Of a DNA stretch of 64,000 nt, positions 9,120-17,936 are shown piece after piece. The stretch is taken from NCBI RefSeq assembly GCF_042683045.1, contig NZ_JBHUIT010000001.1:62001-126000 (forward strand). Direction: 5' to 3'. Both the position numbers and the translations under genes were made by a program. The notes beneath the pieces are model-generated. The model searched no databases and had not been told where the DNA came from. It worked only from the letters and a program-made list of their open reading frames with translations. This DNA is from Luteolibacter algae (GTDB taxonomy: Bacteria > Verrucomicrobiota > Verrucomicrobiia > Verrucomicrobiales > Akkermansiaceae). Every line of letters starts with the position of its first letter. Within the stretch, counting starts at the first letter, position 1.

Positions 9120-9168
9120 GCACCAAAGTGGAAAGATTTCGGCTGAAGCTGGTAAGACTTAGTAGAGA

Positions 9169-9693
9169 ATGGTAGCGAAAGACCCACATCCCGAGGACCA
9201 CATTGTCAATCTGATCGTCCAGCATCAGCGTGATCTGAAGCACTATATACTTTCGCTGCTGCCGGATGCCGCGCTGGCCGCGGATGTGCTGCAGGAGACG
9301 AATCTCGTGCTGTGGAACAAAGCGGATGAGTATGATCGCGGCCGACCTTTTCTGCCTTGGGCGTTAACGATTGCGTGGTTCCAGGTGAAAGCCGCCCGAC
9401 GCGATAGCGCACGGGACATCCATGTTTTCGATGATGACCTGCTGGAGACTCTGGCCGCCGAGAGTGAGATCCCCGATGGGGAATTGATGGAAAAGGCCCT
9501 TGAGCACTGCCTCGGAAAGCTGAGCGCCCCGCAACGAAAGCTCATTCTTGCCCGCTACCAGCCGGGTGCCTCTGTGCAAGAAATGGCTGCTGATTTTTCG
9601 CAAACCCCCAACGCGCTATCTCTCGGTCTACTACGTATCCGAAATGCCCTCAAAAGCTGTATCGAACAACAACTAAATCTTTCATCCACATGA
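9169..9693 (+). CDS. ECF sigma factor, Rhodopirellula/Verrucomicrobium type
   Basis: A 174-residue sigma-70 family protein of the extracytoplasmic-function class. Region 2 runs from about residue 15 to 80 (ILSLLPDAALAADVLQETNL, then RPFLPWALTIAWFQVKAARR), and region 4 from about 105 to 165 (HCLGKLSAPQRKLILARYQP and the helix-turn-helix with QEMAADFSQTPNALSLGLLR). The form matches the sigma family expanded in Planctomycetes and Verrucomicrobia. Its stop overlaps the start of the FecR-type gene as ATGA, so the two are translationally coupled like a sigma/anti-sigma pair. Its targets may include the downstream PSD1 and DUF1501 genes. Confidence 0.93.
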   Translation: MVAKDPHPEDHIVNLIVQHQRDLKHYILSLLPDAALAADVLQETNLVLWNKADEYDRGRPFLPWALTIAWFQVKAARRDSARDIHVFDDDLLETLAAESEIPDGELMEKALEHCLGKLSAPQRKLILARYQPGASVQEMAADFSQTPNALSLGLLRIRNALKSCIEQQLNLSST

Positions 9694-11000
9694 CTCCGGA
9701 TCGCCTGGAAATACTCATTCAGAAACTCTTCGACAGCCGGTTGACGGAAGATGAGCGCATTGAGTTTAACTCATTGTTGAAAGCCTCGAGATCCGCCCGT
9801 GACCAATACCGGAAATCGATGTCACTGCATGCAGCATTGATGAATAAGTGCGATGACGGATCAGCTGCCGGCCCTTTTGCACAGCTGGCGGACAGACCTG
9901 TGGCGGAGAGAAGAAAAATCGCCCCATTTGTCCCCAGGGTTCTATTGGCAATCGCTGCGATGATCGTGGTTTTCGCAGGTTTGAATATGATTTGGAGCGA
10001 ACCGAAGGCGATGCTGACCGGTGGAGAGTTTGAAGCTGTCGGCGGAGCAGGAGCACTCACCCCTGGTAGGATAAAAGCAAAAACGCCTTTCGAGATCCAT
10101 CGCGGCTCTTTGACGCTCACTTATCCGAGCGGCGCGGAAGTCACCTTGGAAGCTCCCTGCCGTTTCCAGCTTGATCGCAAGGAAGCGCTGACCGTGGCAC
10201 ACGGTAGAGCATCCGTTCACGCACCTCCCGGAGCCGAGGGGTTTGAGCTCGATACCCCGGGCGGGAAATTCATCGATCTAGGCACCCGATTCGGTGTGGC
10301 GGTCGGCTCCGATGGCTCGAAATCCGTGGTGCTCACCGAGGTTTTTGAAGGAGAGATCAATGTGGAGACATCCGAGAGCAAGACGACCCGCCTCCGCCAC
10401 GGAGAGTCCAGGGCGCTCCTATCCAACGGGAATGATACAGAACTGGTTAGCGATCTGGACTCCTCTCCCATCCGGCTTTCCCGTGGTGTTTCGAGTGCGC
10501 CTGCGGATCGGGATAATCTCGCGTTAGGGAAACCGGTGTTCAGTCCGGGTTATTGCGTAAGAGCGCATGGCTCGATTTTCCCTCCGGAAAATGTTACCGA
10601 TGGACGGCTTAATGATTCCGGAGTTCCGGGAGACTGGAGTTTCTGGCTGGCACCCGACGGTGAGGATGGGGAATTCACCGTGGATCTATTGGAAAGTCAG
10701 GAGTTTTCCAAAATTTCCCTGCAGAATACTTCCAATCGACTCATCCATGATCGTGGCGTTGAAAATTTTGAGATTCTTGTTTCCGAGGATAACAAAATCT
10801 TTTCGCCCCTTCTCGAAGGTTATTTACCACGCATCGATTATTTGAACCGGGAGGATTCCTTTCCGTTTCATGATTTCACGTTTAGCCCGGTTACCGCGCG
10901 TTATGTGAAGCTGGTGGTGCTCAGTCATTACCGTCATCCCACACCGAGAAGAAACGATCCCCATTCCGGCGGCATCAGTGAGATCCGCATCTTCCGCTGA
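9690..11000 (+). CDS. FecR-domain membrane protein with C-terminal discoidin domain
   Basis: A 436-residue protein with a short cytoplasmic region (1-70) that begins like anti-sigma proteins of this group, one transmembrane helix (about residues 76-95, PRVLLAIAAMIVVFAGLNM), a FecR domain (about 115-250, including FELDTPGGKFIDLGTRFGVA), and an F5/8 type C, discoidin-like domain (about 275-436, ending ARYVKLVVLSHYR and ISEIRIF). It is coupled to the ECF sigma gene by an ATGA overlap. By analogy it anchors the sigma factor at the membrane and passes on an outside signal; the discoidin domain suggests that the signal is a carbohydrate or surface ligand. No TonB-dependent receptor is adjacent, unlike in Bacteroidetes FecR systems. 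Confidence 0.88.
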   Translation: MTPDRLEILIQKLFDSRLTEDERIEFNSLLKASRSARDQYRKSMSLHAALMNKCDDGSAAGPFAQLADRPVAERRKIAPFVPRVLLAIAAMIVVFAGLNMIWSEPKAMLTGGEFEAVGGAGALTPGRIKAKTPFEIHRGSLTLTYPSGAEVTLEAPCRFQLDRKEALTVAHGRASVHAPPGAEGFELDTPGGKFIDLGTRFGVAVGSDGSKSVVLTEVFEGEINVETSESKTTRLRHGESRALLSNGNDTELVSDLDSSPIRLSRGVSSAPADRDNLALGKPVFSPGYCVRAHGSIFPPENVTDGRLNDSGVPGDWSFWLAPDGEDGEFTVDLLESQEFSKISLQNTSNRLIHDRGVENFEILVSEDNKIFSPLLEGYLPRIDYLNREDSFPFHDFTFSPVTARYVKLVVLSHYRHPTPRRNDPHSGGISEIRIFR

Positions 11001-11031
11001 GCTTTTTTGCTAATTCCAACGTTTAGATTTT

Positions 11032-13923
11032 TTGAAAACTCTCCCTCTCATATTTGCCCTTATTCCGCTTGCTCCGATTTCTTTGTATGGAGAAATCGAC
11101 TTCACCCGGGATGTTCAGCCTATTCTCAATTCCAAATGTGTTTCCTGCCACGGTGGTGTGAAGGAAGCGGGTGGCGTTTCGTTCATTTTCCGTGATCAGG
11201 TTCTTGGGAAAGGGGAGTCGGGAAAAGCTGTCGTTGTTCCAGGGAAACCTGGGGAATCGGAATTGATTGCCCGGATTGTGACTGATGATGAGGATGATCT
11301 GATGCCGCGCCCGGATCACGGTCCACGTCTCAGTCCCGCAGATGTCGAGACCTTGCGTCAGTGGATTTCCGAGGGTGCGGAGTGGGGTGAACACTGGGCA
11401 TTTGTGGCACCAAAGCGTCATGATGAGCCGAGTGTCAAAAATTCGGATTGGGCGCAAAATGACATCGATAAATTCATTCTGGCGAAGCTTGAGAGCAAGG
11501 GACTAAGCCCTTCCCCGAAAGCCTCTCCCTCAGAGTGGCTTAGGCGTGCATCATTCGATTTAACCGGTCTCCCCCCCAGCGCGGAGGAGCTCGATGCTTT
11601 TGAAGCCGCCGCTAAGAAAAATTTTACGAAAGCTGTTGAACAGGAAACAGAGCGATTGCTTGCCTCTCCGGGCTTCGGTGAGCGCTGGGCCTCTGTCTGG
11701 ATGGACCTTGCGCGCTATGCGGATTCCGAAGGACTGGGTGTGGATAAAAAAAGGGATGTGTGGAAATACCGCGATTGGCTGATCAATGCCTTCAATCGGG
11801 ACCTGCCATACGATCAGTTTACGATCGATCAGCTAGCTGGCGATCTGGTCCCGGATTCAACGTTGGAGCAAAAGGTCGCTACCGTTTTCAGCCGTCTCAC
11901 GCAGTCGAACGGCGAGGGAGGAACCGATGATGAGGAATTCCGCGTGCAAGCGGTGATGGATCGGGCGACGACCACGTGGGAGACATGGCAGGGGATTTCC
12001 TTTGGCTGCGTCCAGTGCCACAGCCATCCGTATGATCCCATCAAACATGAGGAATATTACAATTTTCTGAGCTTTTTCAATAACACCAAAGACTCGGATG
12101 CCGGGAACCACTCGCCGGTCATTCCGGTGCCATATGAGGTAGGCAAATATCCCGAAGCCAATGATCTTCTGACGAAGATCCGGGAGGTGGAAGAGGAAAT
12201 TTTTTCCGCGTGGAGCGAGGTCGATCAATCAAGTGAATGGTTTCCCGTGGATCAGCTAGAGGCCTCTTCGGAGAAGGCCGAGATGTCTGTGGTCATGGAA
12301 GAAGGTTATGCGGAATTTCGCGCGACTGATAATGCCTTGCCGTCGGCCGTCTATCATCTGCTCGCCCAAAAGCCGGATGGCTTGGACAAAGTTTCCGCTG
12401 TGAGGCTGACGTATCTTCCGAAGAATCTGGAAAAGGCTCTCACGGATGCGGAGTGGGGTGGCCAGCTTTCCAATATCACCGTTCATAAAATCTCTCCGGA
12501 TGGCACCAGGCAGAATCTCGAATTTGCCATCGCCGTGGCGGATGAGGCACATCCTTTGAATGACCCCAATGGCTCAATCAAAAAAGGTGGATCGGGCTGG
12601 GGAACCTATTACAAATTCTTCCGCCCCCGCTTCGTGACCTTTGTTCTGAAGGAAAGCCTGGCTCTCGGGGAGGGTGATCAATTTGAAATTATTTTAGCGA
12701 ATGGCGGGAAGTATAATTCCTCCTTTCCGCTCGTTGCGAAACGCGGACGTCTCGCGCTGACCGATGACGAATCCTGGATCGAGACATTCAGAGGTAAGGA
12801 ATTTTGGGAGCGTTCGGGAGAACTCCGAGCAGCTTCCGCCGCATTGAGAAAGATTCCATCGGTGAAGATTCCCATCATGGAGGAGCGTGATCCCGCACAT
12901 GCGCGGGTCACAACATTTTTCAATCGTGGAAGCTGGTTGGACAAAGGGGACGTCATTCCATTCTCGGACACGCCCCATGTTTTTCCTCCGCTCAATGCCG
13001 TTTCCGCCAAGCCTTCCCGGCTTGATCTGGCCAAGTGGATTGCCTCCCCGGAAAATCCGCTGACAGCCCGCGTCGCGGTGAATCGCTTCTGGCTGGAACT
13101 CTTTGGCGTGGGTATCGTGCCGACTCCGGAAGACTTTGGCAGCGCGGGAGAAAAGCCGACTCATCCGGAGCTACTGGATACTCTTGCCGTGCAATTTTCC
13201 ACTGAGATGAACTGGAGTGTGAAAACGCTTTTACGGAAATATGTGACCAGCGCCGCATACCAGCAGGCCAGCGCGGTGAGCCCCGGGCTTTACGAAATGG
13301 ATGCGGATAACCGTCTCCTCGCGCGCGGTCCGCGGCAGCGCCTCACCGGTGAAATGGCGCGTGATGCCGCGTTGGCTGTCTCAGGTTTGCTTACGGATAA
13401 AATCGGTGGTGCTCCGGTTTATCCGCCGCTTCCTCCCGGAGTATGGACCCCCTTCGACAAGCAGAAGTGGGAAACCCCGGCAGAAGGTGATCCACAGCGC
13501 TATCGCCGTGCCATCTACACCTTCTGGAAACGTAGTATACCGTATCCGACGTTTATTACCTTTGACGCCCCCAGCCGTGAGCTGTGCAGCAAGCGCCGCA
13601 TGCCATCCAATACACCTGTGCAAGCGCTCGCGGTGATGAACGATCCCGCATTCCAGGAATGCACTGAAGCTTTTGCAAGAAGGATGAAGTATCAAACCGA
13701 CGGAGCCATTGAGGATAAGATATCCCGGGCCTACCGTCTGAGCACCTCCCGGATGATCACCCGAGACCGGCTGGAGGAGCTGAAGAACCTCTTCGATGAT
13801 CTGGAAGCTCAATACGAAGCCGATCCGACCCTGATGAAAAACATCGCCGGAACTCCCGATGGAGCCGCCTTCACGGTGCTCGCTTCTGTCCTGCTCAATC
13901 TGGATGAAGCTATCACCCGCTAA
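11032..13923 (+). CDS. Secreted PSD1/DUF1549/DUF1553 protein with cytochrome c-like domain
   Basis: A 963-residue exported protein starting at a TTG; the frame from there gives a clean signal peptide (residues 1-20) before GEIDFTRDVQPILNSKC. The domains in order are a planctomycete-type cytochrome c domain with haem motif CVSCH (residues about 36-40), DUF1549 (about 135-350) with a second CxxCH, CVQCHSHPYDPI, a variable middle (about 370-640), and DUF1553 (about 660-930). The family is abundant in Planctomycetes and Verrucomicrobia, usually next to a DUF1501 gene as here, 27 bases downstream. No enzymatic role is established; redox chemistry on surface polymers has been suggested. No good Shine-Dalgarno precedes the TTG, so the start is inferred from the signal peptide. 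Confidence 0.92.
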   Translation: MKTLPLIFALIPLAPISLYGEIDFTRDVQPILNSKCVSCHGGVKEAGGVSFIFRDQVLGKGESGKAVVVPGKPGESELIARIVTDDEDDLMPRPDHGPRLSPADVETLRQWISEGAEWGEHWAFVAPKRHDEPSVKNSDWAQNDIDKFILAKLESKGLSPSPKASPSEWLRRASFDLTGLPPSAEELDAFEAAAKKNFTKAVEQETERLLASPGFGERWASVWMDLARYADSEGLGVDKKRDVWKYRDWLINAFNRDLPYDQFTIDQLAGDLVPDSTLEQKVATVFSRLTQSNGEGGTDDEEFRVQAVMDRATTTWETWQGISFGCVQCHSHPYDPIKHEEYYNFLSFFNNTKDSDAGNHSPVIPVPYEVGKYPEANDLLTKIREVEEEIFSAWSEVDQSSEWFPVDQLEASSEKAEMSVVMEEGYAEFRATDNALPSAVYHLLAQKPDGLDKVSAVRLTYLPKNLEKALTDAEWGGQLSNITVHKISPDGTRQNLEFAIAVADEAHPLNDPNGSIKKGGSGWGTYYKFFRPRFVTFVLKESLALGEGDQFEIILANGGKYNSSFPLVAKRGRLALTDDESWIETFRGKEFWERSGELRAASAALRKIPSVKIPIMEERDPAHARVTTFFNRGSWLDKGDVIPFSDTPHVFPPLNAVSAKPSRLDLAKWIASPENPLTARVAVNRFWLELFGVGIVPTPEDFGSAGEKPTHPELLDTLAVQFSTEMNWSVKTLLRKYVTSAAYQQASAVSPGLYEMDADNRLLARGPRQRLTGEMARDAALAVSGLLTDKIGGAPVYPPLPPGVWTPFDKQKWETPAEGDPQRYRRAIYTFWKRSIPYPTFITFDAPSRELCSKRRMPSNTPVQALAVMNDPAFQECTEAFARRMKYQTDGAIEDKISRAYRLSTSRMITRDRLEELKNLFDDLEAQYEADPTLMKNIAGTPDGAAFTVLASVLLNLDEAITR

Positions 13924-13950
13924 ACCCCGAACCCCCACAGAATTTCCAAT

Positions 13951-15429
13951 ATGAATCTTTTTCAAAAACTTCTGGCAGAGAAATTGCAGCATACTACCCG
14001 CCGTGAATTTTTGCGCGATTGCACAACGGGTCTCGGCGGTATGTGGCTGGCCTCCCAAGGCATCGCCAACGCAGCGGGGCCATTGCAGATCAATCACGAT
14101 CCCGCCAGCCCATTGGCGCCGCTTTCACCCTCCTTTGCCGCCAAGGCGAAACGCGTCATCTATCTTCACATGGTCGGCGCACCAAGCCAGCTGGAGTTAT
14201 TCGATTACAAGCCGATGCTGAAGAAATACGATGGCAAGGATTGTCCGAAGGAGTATCTCGAAGGCCAGCGGTTCGCATTCATCCAAGGGGTTCCGAAGAT
14301 GCTCGGGCCTCAGTATGAATTTTCACAGCATGGTAATAGTGGGGCATGGATTTCCGACCGCCTGCCGGAGCTGGCGAAGCATGCGGACAAGCTCTGTATC
14401 GTCAAAAGCATGCAGAGTGATCAGTTCAATCACGGACCTGCCCAGCTGTTGGTGCAGACGGGAAATGCGAATCTCGGCAACCCATCGATGGGCTCATGGG
14501 TGACGTGGGGACTGGGAACGGAAAATCAGAATATGCCGGGCTTCATGGTGTTGATTTCCGGGGGGCGGCTCCCGCGCGTGGGCTCTTCCCTCTGGGGCAG
14601 CGGTTACCTTCCCTCCGTTTATCAAGGCGTCCAATGTCGCTCCACTGGAGATCCCATTTTGAATGCTGCCAACCCGGCTGGCATTTCTTCGGACATCCGC
14701 CGCACTGCCCTCGACTCTCTCAAAAATCTAAATCAAAAGACTTATGAGGAGCTCGGCGATCCGGAGACAATCACTCGGATTTCACAATACGAGATGGCCT
14801 ACCGTATGCAGACTTCGGTTCCTGAAGTGATGTCCATTGATGATGAGCCTGCTCACATCCACGAAATGTATGGCACCAGCCCGGGACGGGAGTCCTTTGC
14901 GAACAACTGCTTGCTGGCCCGCCGCCTCGCGGAAAACGGAGTCCGTTTTATCCAACTTTACGATTGGGGGTGGGATTCACACGGCTCAAACGAAGGGGAA
15001 GCGATCAACGGCGGCTTTATCAAAAAATGCCATTCCATCGACAAGCCAATCTCCGCATTACTCACCGATCTTGAGCAGCGGGGAATGCTTGAGGACACGC
15101 TCGTGGTTTGGGGAGGAGAGTTCGGCCGCACCTCGATGCAAGAAGACCGCGGCAGCAATACCGCGAAATTCCTGGGACGCGATCACAATCCCAACGCCTT
15201 CACGATCTGGATGGCAGGCGGCGGAGTGAAACCCGGTATCACCTATGGCGAAACCGATGAGATGGGCTATCAGGTGGCGAAAGATCCAGTGCAGGTCAGA
15301 GATCTCCATGCCACGATGCTGCAGCTTTTCGGCTTCGACGCAAAACGGCTTTCATACAAGTTCCAGGGGCTGGATCAGAAACTCATAGGAGTGAAACCCG
15401 CGAAAGTGATCAAAGACATCATCGCCTGA
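13951..15429 (+). CDS. DUF1501 (sulfatase-fold) protein with Tat signal
   Basis: A 492-residue protein with a twin-arginine-like leader, TTRREFLRDCTTGLGGMWLA (residues about 16-35), so it is probably exported folded. The body carries the alkaline phosphatase-like features of DUF1501 proteins, including VIYLHMVGAPSQLELFDYKP, SDQFNHGPAQLL and VVWGGEFGRTSM, with a late RDHNP segment. It lacks the CxPxR maturation motif of true sulfatases. It follows the PSD1 gene by 27 bases, the standard pairing for the family, and probably acts with it outside the cytoplasm. The substrate is unknown. Confidence 0.92.
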   Translation: MNLFQKLLAEKLQHTTRREFLRDCTTGLGGMWLASQGIANAAGPLQINHDPASPLAPLSPSFAAKAKRVIYLHMVGAPSQLELFDYKPMLKKYDGKDCPKEYLEGQRFAFIQGVPKMLGPQYEFSQHGNSGAWISDRLPELAKHADKLCIVKSMQSDQFNHGPAQLLVQTGNANLGNPSMGSWVTWGLGTENQNMPGFMVLISGGRLPRVGSSLWGSGYLPSVYQGVQCRSTGDPILNAANPAGISSDIRRTALDSLKNLNQKTYEELGDPETITRISQYEMAYRMQTSVPEVMSIDDEPAHIHEMYGTSPGRESFANNCLLARRLAENGVRFIQLYDWGWDSHGSNEGEAINGGFIKKCHSIDKPISALLTDLEQRGMLEDTLVVWGGEFGRTSMQEDRGSNTAKFLGRDHNPNAFTIWMAGGGVKPGITYGETDEMGYQVAKDPVQVRDLHATMLQLFGFDAKRLSYKFQGLDQKLIGVKPAKVIKDIIA

Positions 15430-15475
15430 AATTAGTTAGTTCATTTTGTCGTCGGGCGTGTTTATTGCTTTCCCG

Positions 15476-16741
15476 ATGCGTGATGCGATATCTGCCGACA
15501 AAGCCCACTGCTGGCACCCATTTACCCCTCAGGAGAGATGGTGTGCCGGGGAGCATATTCCGCTGATGATAGAGCGTGCCGAAGGCGTGTGGCTCTACGA
15601 TTCCAACGGGAACAAATACCTCGATGGGAACTCCTCGATCTGGACGAATATCCATGGGCATTGCCGCCCGGAGATAGTGGAAGCGATTGCCAAACAGGCA
15701 GCGACTCTCGATCATTCCTCATATCTCGGTCTTGGCCATCCTCTTGCTTCCGAGTTGGCTGAAAAGCTGGTCGCGTTTTTTCCCGAGGGGACTCTCTCGC
15801 GGGTCTTCTTTTCGGATAACGGCTCAACGGCTGTGGAAGCTGCGCTGAAAATGTCGCTCCAATCTCGCCTGCAGACCGGGCAGGAAATGCGGAGACAATT
15901 CCTCGCTTTCGATAATGCCTACCACGGAGATACTCTGGGAGCTGCCTCCTTGGGCGGAGTAAATCGATTTTTCTCCCGCTTTAAATCGTTGGGTTTTGAG
16001 ACAAACTTTCTTTCATCACTGGAGGAGCTTTCAAGGATTGATCCCACGGTTGTGACTGCTGTCGTGATAGAGCCGCTGATCCAGGGGGTGAATGAAATGC
16101 GTCCGTGGCCGGAAGGTATGCTTGCCCGCTTGCGCGAATGGGCTACTGCGAATGGAGTTCACCTGATCCTTGATGAGGTGATGACGGGATTTGGACGGAC
16201 AGGAACTATGTTTGCCTGCCAGCAGGAGAAGGTGGTTCCGGATTTTCTCTGTGTGGCGAAGGGTATCACCGGTGGCACGGTGCCACTGGCTGCGACACTG
16301 GCAACAGAAGAAATCTATTCCGCGTTTCTTGGTGGGGCGGAGAATGCCTTTTACTACGGACATAGTTATACAGCCAACCCCATTGGATGTGCCGCGGCTC
16401 TGGCGTCGCTGGAGATTTTCGAAAAAGACCAGGTCTTCGCTCGCTTGCCGGAGAAAATTTCATACCTCGCGAAAAGCCTGGCGAAACTGGAATCCGAATT
16501 TTCTCAGATCAAAGAGATCCGTCAGTGTGGTCTTGTTGCGGGAATTGAATTTGAAAAAGGCCTGGGTGAGAAAATCACGCTGAAAGCCCGTGATCACGGG
16601 CTCATTACAAGAAATATTCTCGATACAATCGTGTTCATGCCTCCACTCGCAATTACTACTGCCGAAATCGATTTCGCGATCGAGGCGATTTCTCGAAGCT
16701 GCCGTTTCTGTCTGGCTTCTGGTTGTGATAGCGATCGTTAA
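15476..16741 (+). CDS. bioA: Adenosylmethionine-8-amino-7-oxononanoate aminotransferase
   Basis: PLP enzyme that converts KAPA to DAPA in biotin synthesis with S-adenosylmethionine as amino donor. The 421-residue frame from the ATG at 15476 begins MRDAISADKAHCWHPFTP, where the HPFTP segment is typical of BioA. Other landmarks are VWLYDSNGNKYLDGNSSIWT, DNGSTAVEAALKMS, the LILDEVMTGFGRTGTMFACQ block and the PLP lysine in AKGITGG. A TTG at 15446 would add ten residues and is less likely. No bioB, bioD or bioF is in the window, so the biotin pathway is split in this genome. The biotin link with accBC is functional only, not positional. Confidence 0.93.
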   Translation: MRDAISADKAHCWHPFTPQERWCAGEHIPLMIERAEGVWLYDSNGNKYLDGNSSIWTNIHGHCRPEIVEAIAKQAATLDHSSYLGLGHPLASELAEKLVAFFPEGTLSRVFFSDNGSTAVEAALKMSLQSRLQTGQEMRRQFLAFDNAYHGDTLGAASLGGVNRFFSRFKSLGFETNFLSSLEELSRIDPTVVTAVVIEPLIQGVNEMRPWPEGMLARLREWATANGVHLILDEVMTGFGRTGTMFACQQEKVVPDFLCVAKGITGGTVPLAATLATEEIYSAFLGGAENAFYYGHSYTANPIGCAAALASLEIFEKDQVFARLPEKISYLAKSLAKLESEFSQIKEIRQCGLVAGIEFEKGLGEKITLKARDHGLITRNILDTIVFMPPLAITTAEIDFAIEAISRSCRFCLASGCDSDR

Positions 16742-16778
16742 TCGCTTGATTGTTACATTTCATGGTCGAGCCTGATGC

Positions 16779-17897
16779 ATGTCATTTTCGAAATTAGTTC
16801 ATCTGCTTGCGGTCGTGGGGTGCGCGGTTGGTTTGCTCTCCGCAGAAGGTTTACAGGATCAGCTTGATGCGCGGAAAGAGGCTTTCGCCAGGCAGGCACC
16901 AGCCGAGTTGATCGAGAGTCAGAACCAGGCTCTCGCTGAGTTGGAAGAATCCGGAATTTACGGAACGGTATTGAAGGTGGGGGATAAAGCCCCGGACTTC
17001 ACGTTGAGAAACCATGAGGGCGAAGAGGTGAATCTGGCTGGTCTATTGGCTAGCGGTCCGGTTGTCCTCACCTGGTATCGCGGTGGCTGGTGTCCGTATT
17101 GCAATATCGCTCTCGCAGCGCTTGCGAAGGAGAATGAGAAGATCAAAAAGCTTGGCGCGACACTGGTGGCACTGAGCCCGGAACTGCCGGATACAACCGC
17201 AGTTTCCGTGGAGGAACATGGATTGGATTTTGAGGTGCTTACCGATAGAGATCATGCGGTGGCAGAAAAATTTGGATTGGTGTTTCCTCTCAATGAAGAG
17301 ACCCGGAAGCGTTATCAGGAGAAGTTCAATTTGAGCGAACGCAGTGGAATAACTGCTGCGGATCGTCTGCCACTCCCGGCAACCTATGTCATTTCATCGG
17401 ACGGGATCGTCACCTATGCGTTTGCCGATGCCGATTACCGGCGCCGGGCGGAACCCCAGCGTATCCTCGATGCGTTGGATGCGCTTGAAAATGGTGCGAC
17501 GGGTCGCCACCTCGTTCTTCAGTTCTGGGAAAATGTTTGGAATCCACCCTATGATCCAGGGTTAATCGATAAGCTGATGACGGAGGATTTTATCCTTACC
17601 TCGGCTGGCCATGAAGTAAACGGACGGGATGAGTTCAAGGAATGGGTTGCTAGCTTCCAGCAAAAGACCAGGCATTTACGACTGGATAATCTGGACTGCT
17701 TTGAAAGCAAAGATGGCACTAGAATCGTAAGTCGCTGGGTGGCGAGAGGTAGAAACGGAGGGATGCTCGGAACGGAGGCGGACAATCGCCCGATTGAATT
17801 CACAGGTATCGCCATATGGGAAATTCGTGATGGCAAGCTTGCCCGAAACTGGGTTGAAAGATCCGCCTGGGAACTTTACCAGGCTTTGAATAACTAA
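16779..17897 (+). CDS. Secreted peroxiredoxin-like domain fused to NTF2/SnoaL-like domain
   Basis: A 372-residue exported protein. Residues 1-22 form a signal peptide. Residues about 60-235 are an AhpC/TSA thioredoxin-fold domain with WYRGGWCPYCNIALAAL, so it has two cysteines two residues apart. Residues about 240-372 (HLVLQFWENVWNPPYDPGLI through the end) look like an NTF2/SnoaL-type cone fold. The first part resembles peroxiredoxin-like proteins that reduce peroxides in the periplasm; the second domain type binds small hydrophobic ligands or acts as an isomerase. The combination in one chain is unusual to me. A strong hairpin follows 7 bases after the stop. Confidence 0.85.
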   Translation: MSFSKLVHLLAVVGCAVGLLSAEGLQDQLDARKEAFARQAPAELIESQNQALAELEESGIYGTVLKVGDKAPDFTLRNHEGEEVNLAGLLASGPVVLTWYRGGWCPYCNIALAALAKENEKIKKLGATLVALSPELPDTTAVSVEEHGLDFEVLTDRDHAVAEKFGLVFPLNEETRKRYQEKFNLSERSGITAADRLPLPATYVISSDGIVTYAFADADYRRRAEPQRILDALDALENGATGRHLVLQFWENVWNPPYDPGLIDKLMTEDFILTSAGHEVNGRDEFKEWVASFQQKTRHLRLDNLDCFESKDGTRIVSRWVARGRNGGMLGTEADNRPIEFTGIAIWEIRDGKLARNWVERSAWELYQALNN

Positions 17898-17903
17898 AGT
17901 GAA

Positions 17904-17936
17904 GGCGGCATCCGGAGATGCCGCCCGTTTCTTTTA
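17904..17936. terminator. Hairpin between convergent peroxiredoxin-fusion gene and metE
   Basis: GGCGGCATC pairs perfectly with GATGCCGCC around CGGA, followed by CGTTTCTTTT on the plus strand. It sits in the 36-base gap between two convergent genes and overlaps the end of metE by three bases, so it may end transcription from both sides. The T-tract is better on the plus strand. Confidence 0.75.

Noticed and set aside
13381..14097. A 238-codon open frame on the minus strand
   Set aside because: It is antisense to the PSD1 and DUF1501 genes and has no family character.
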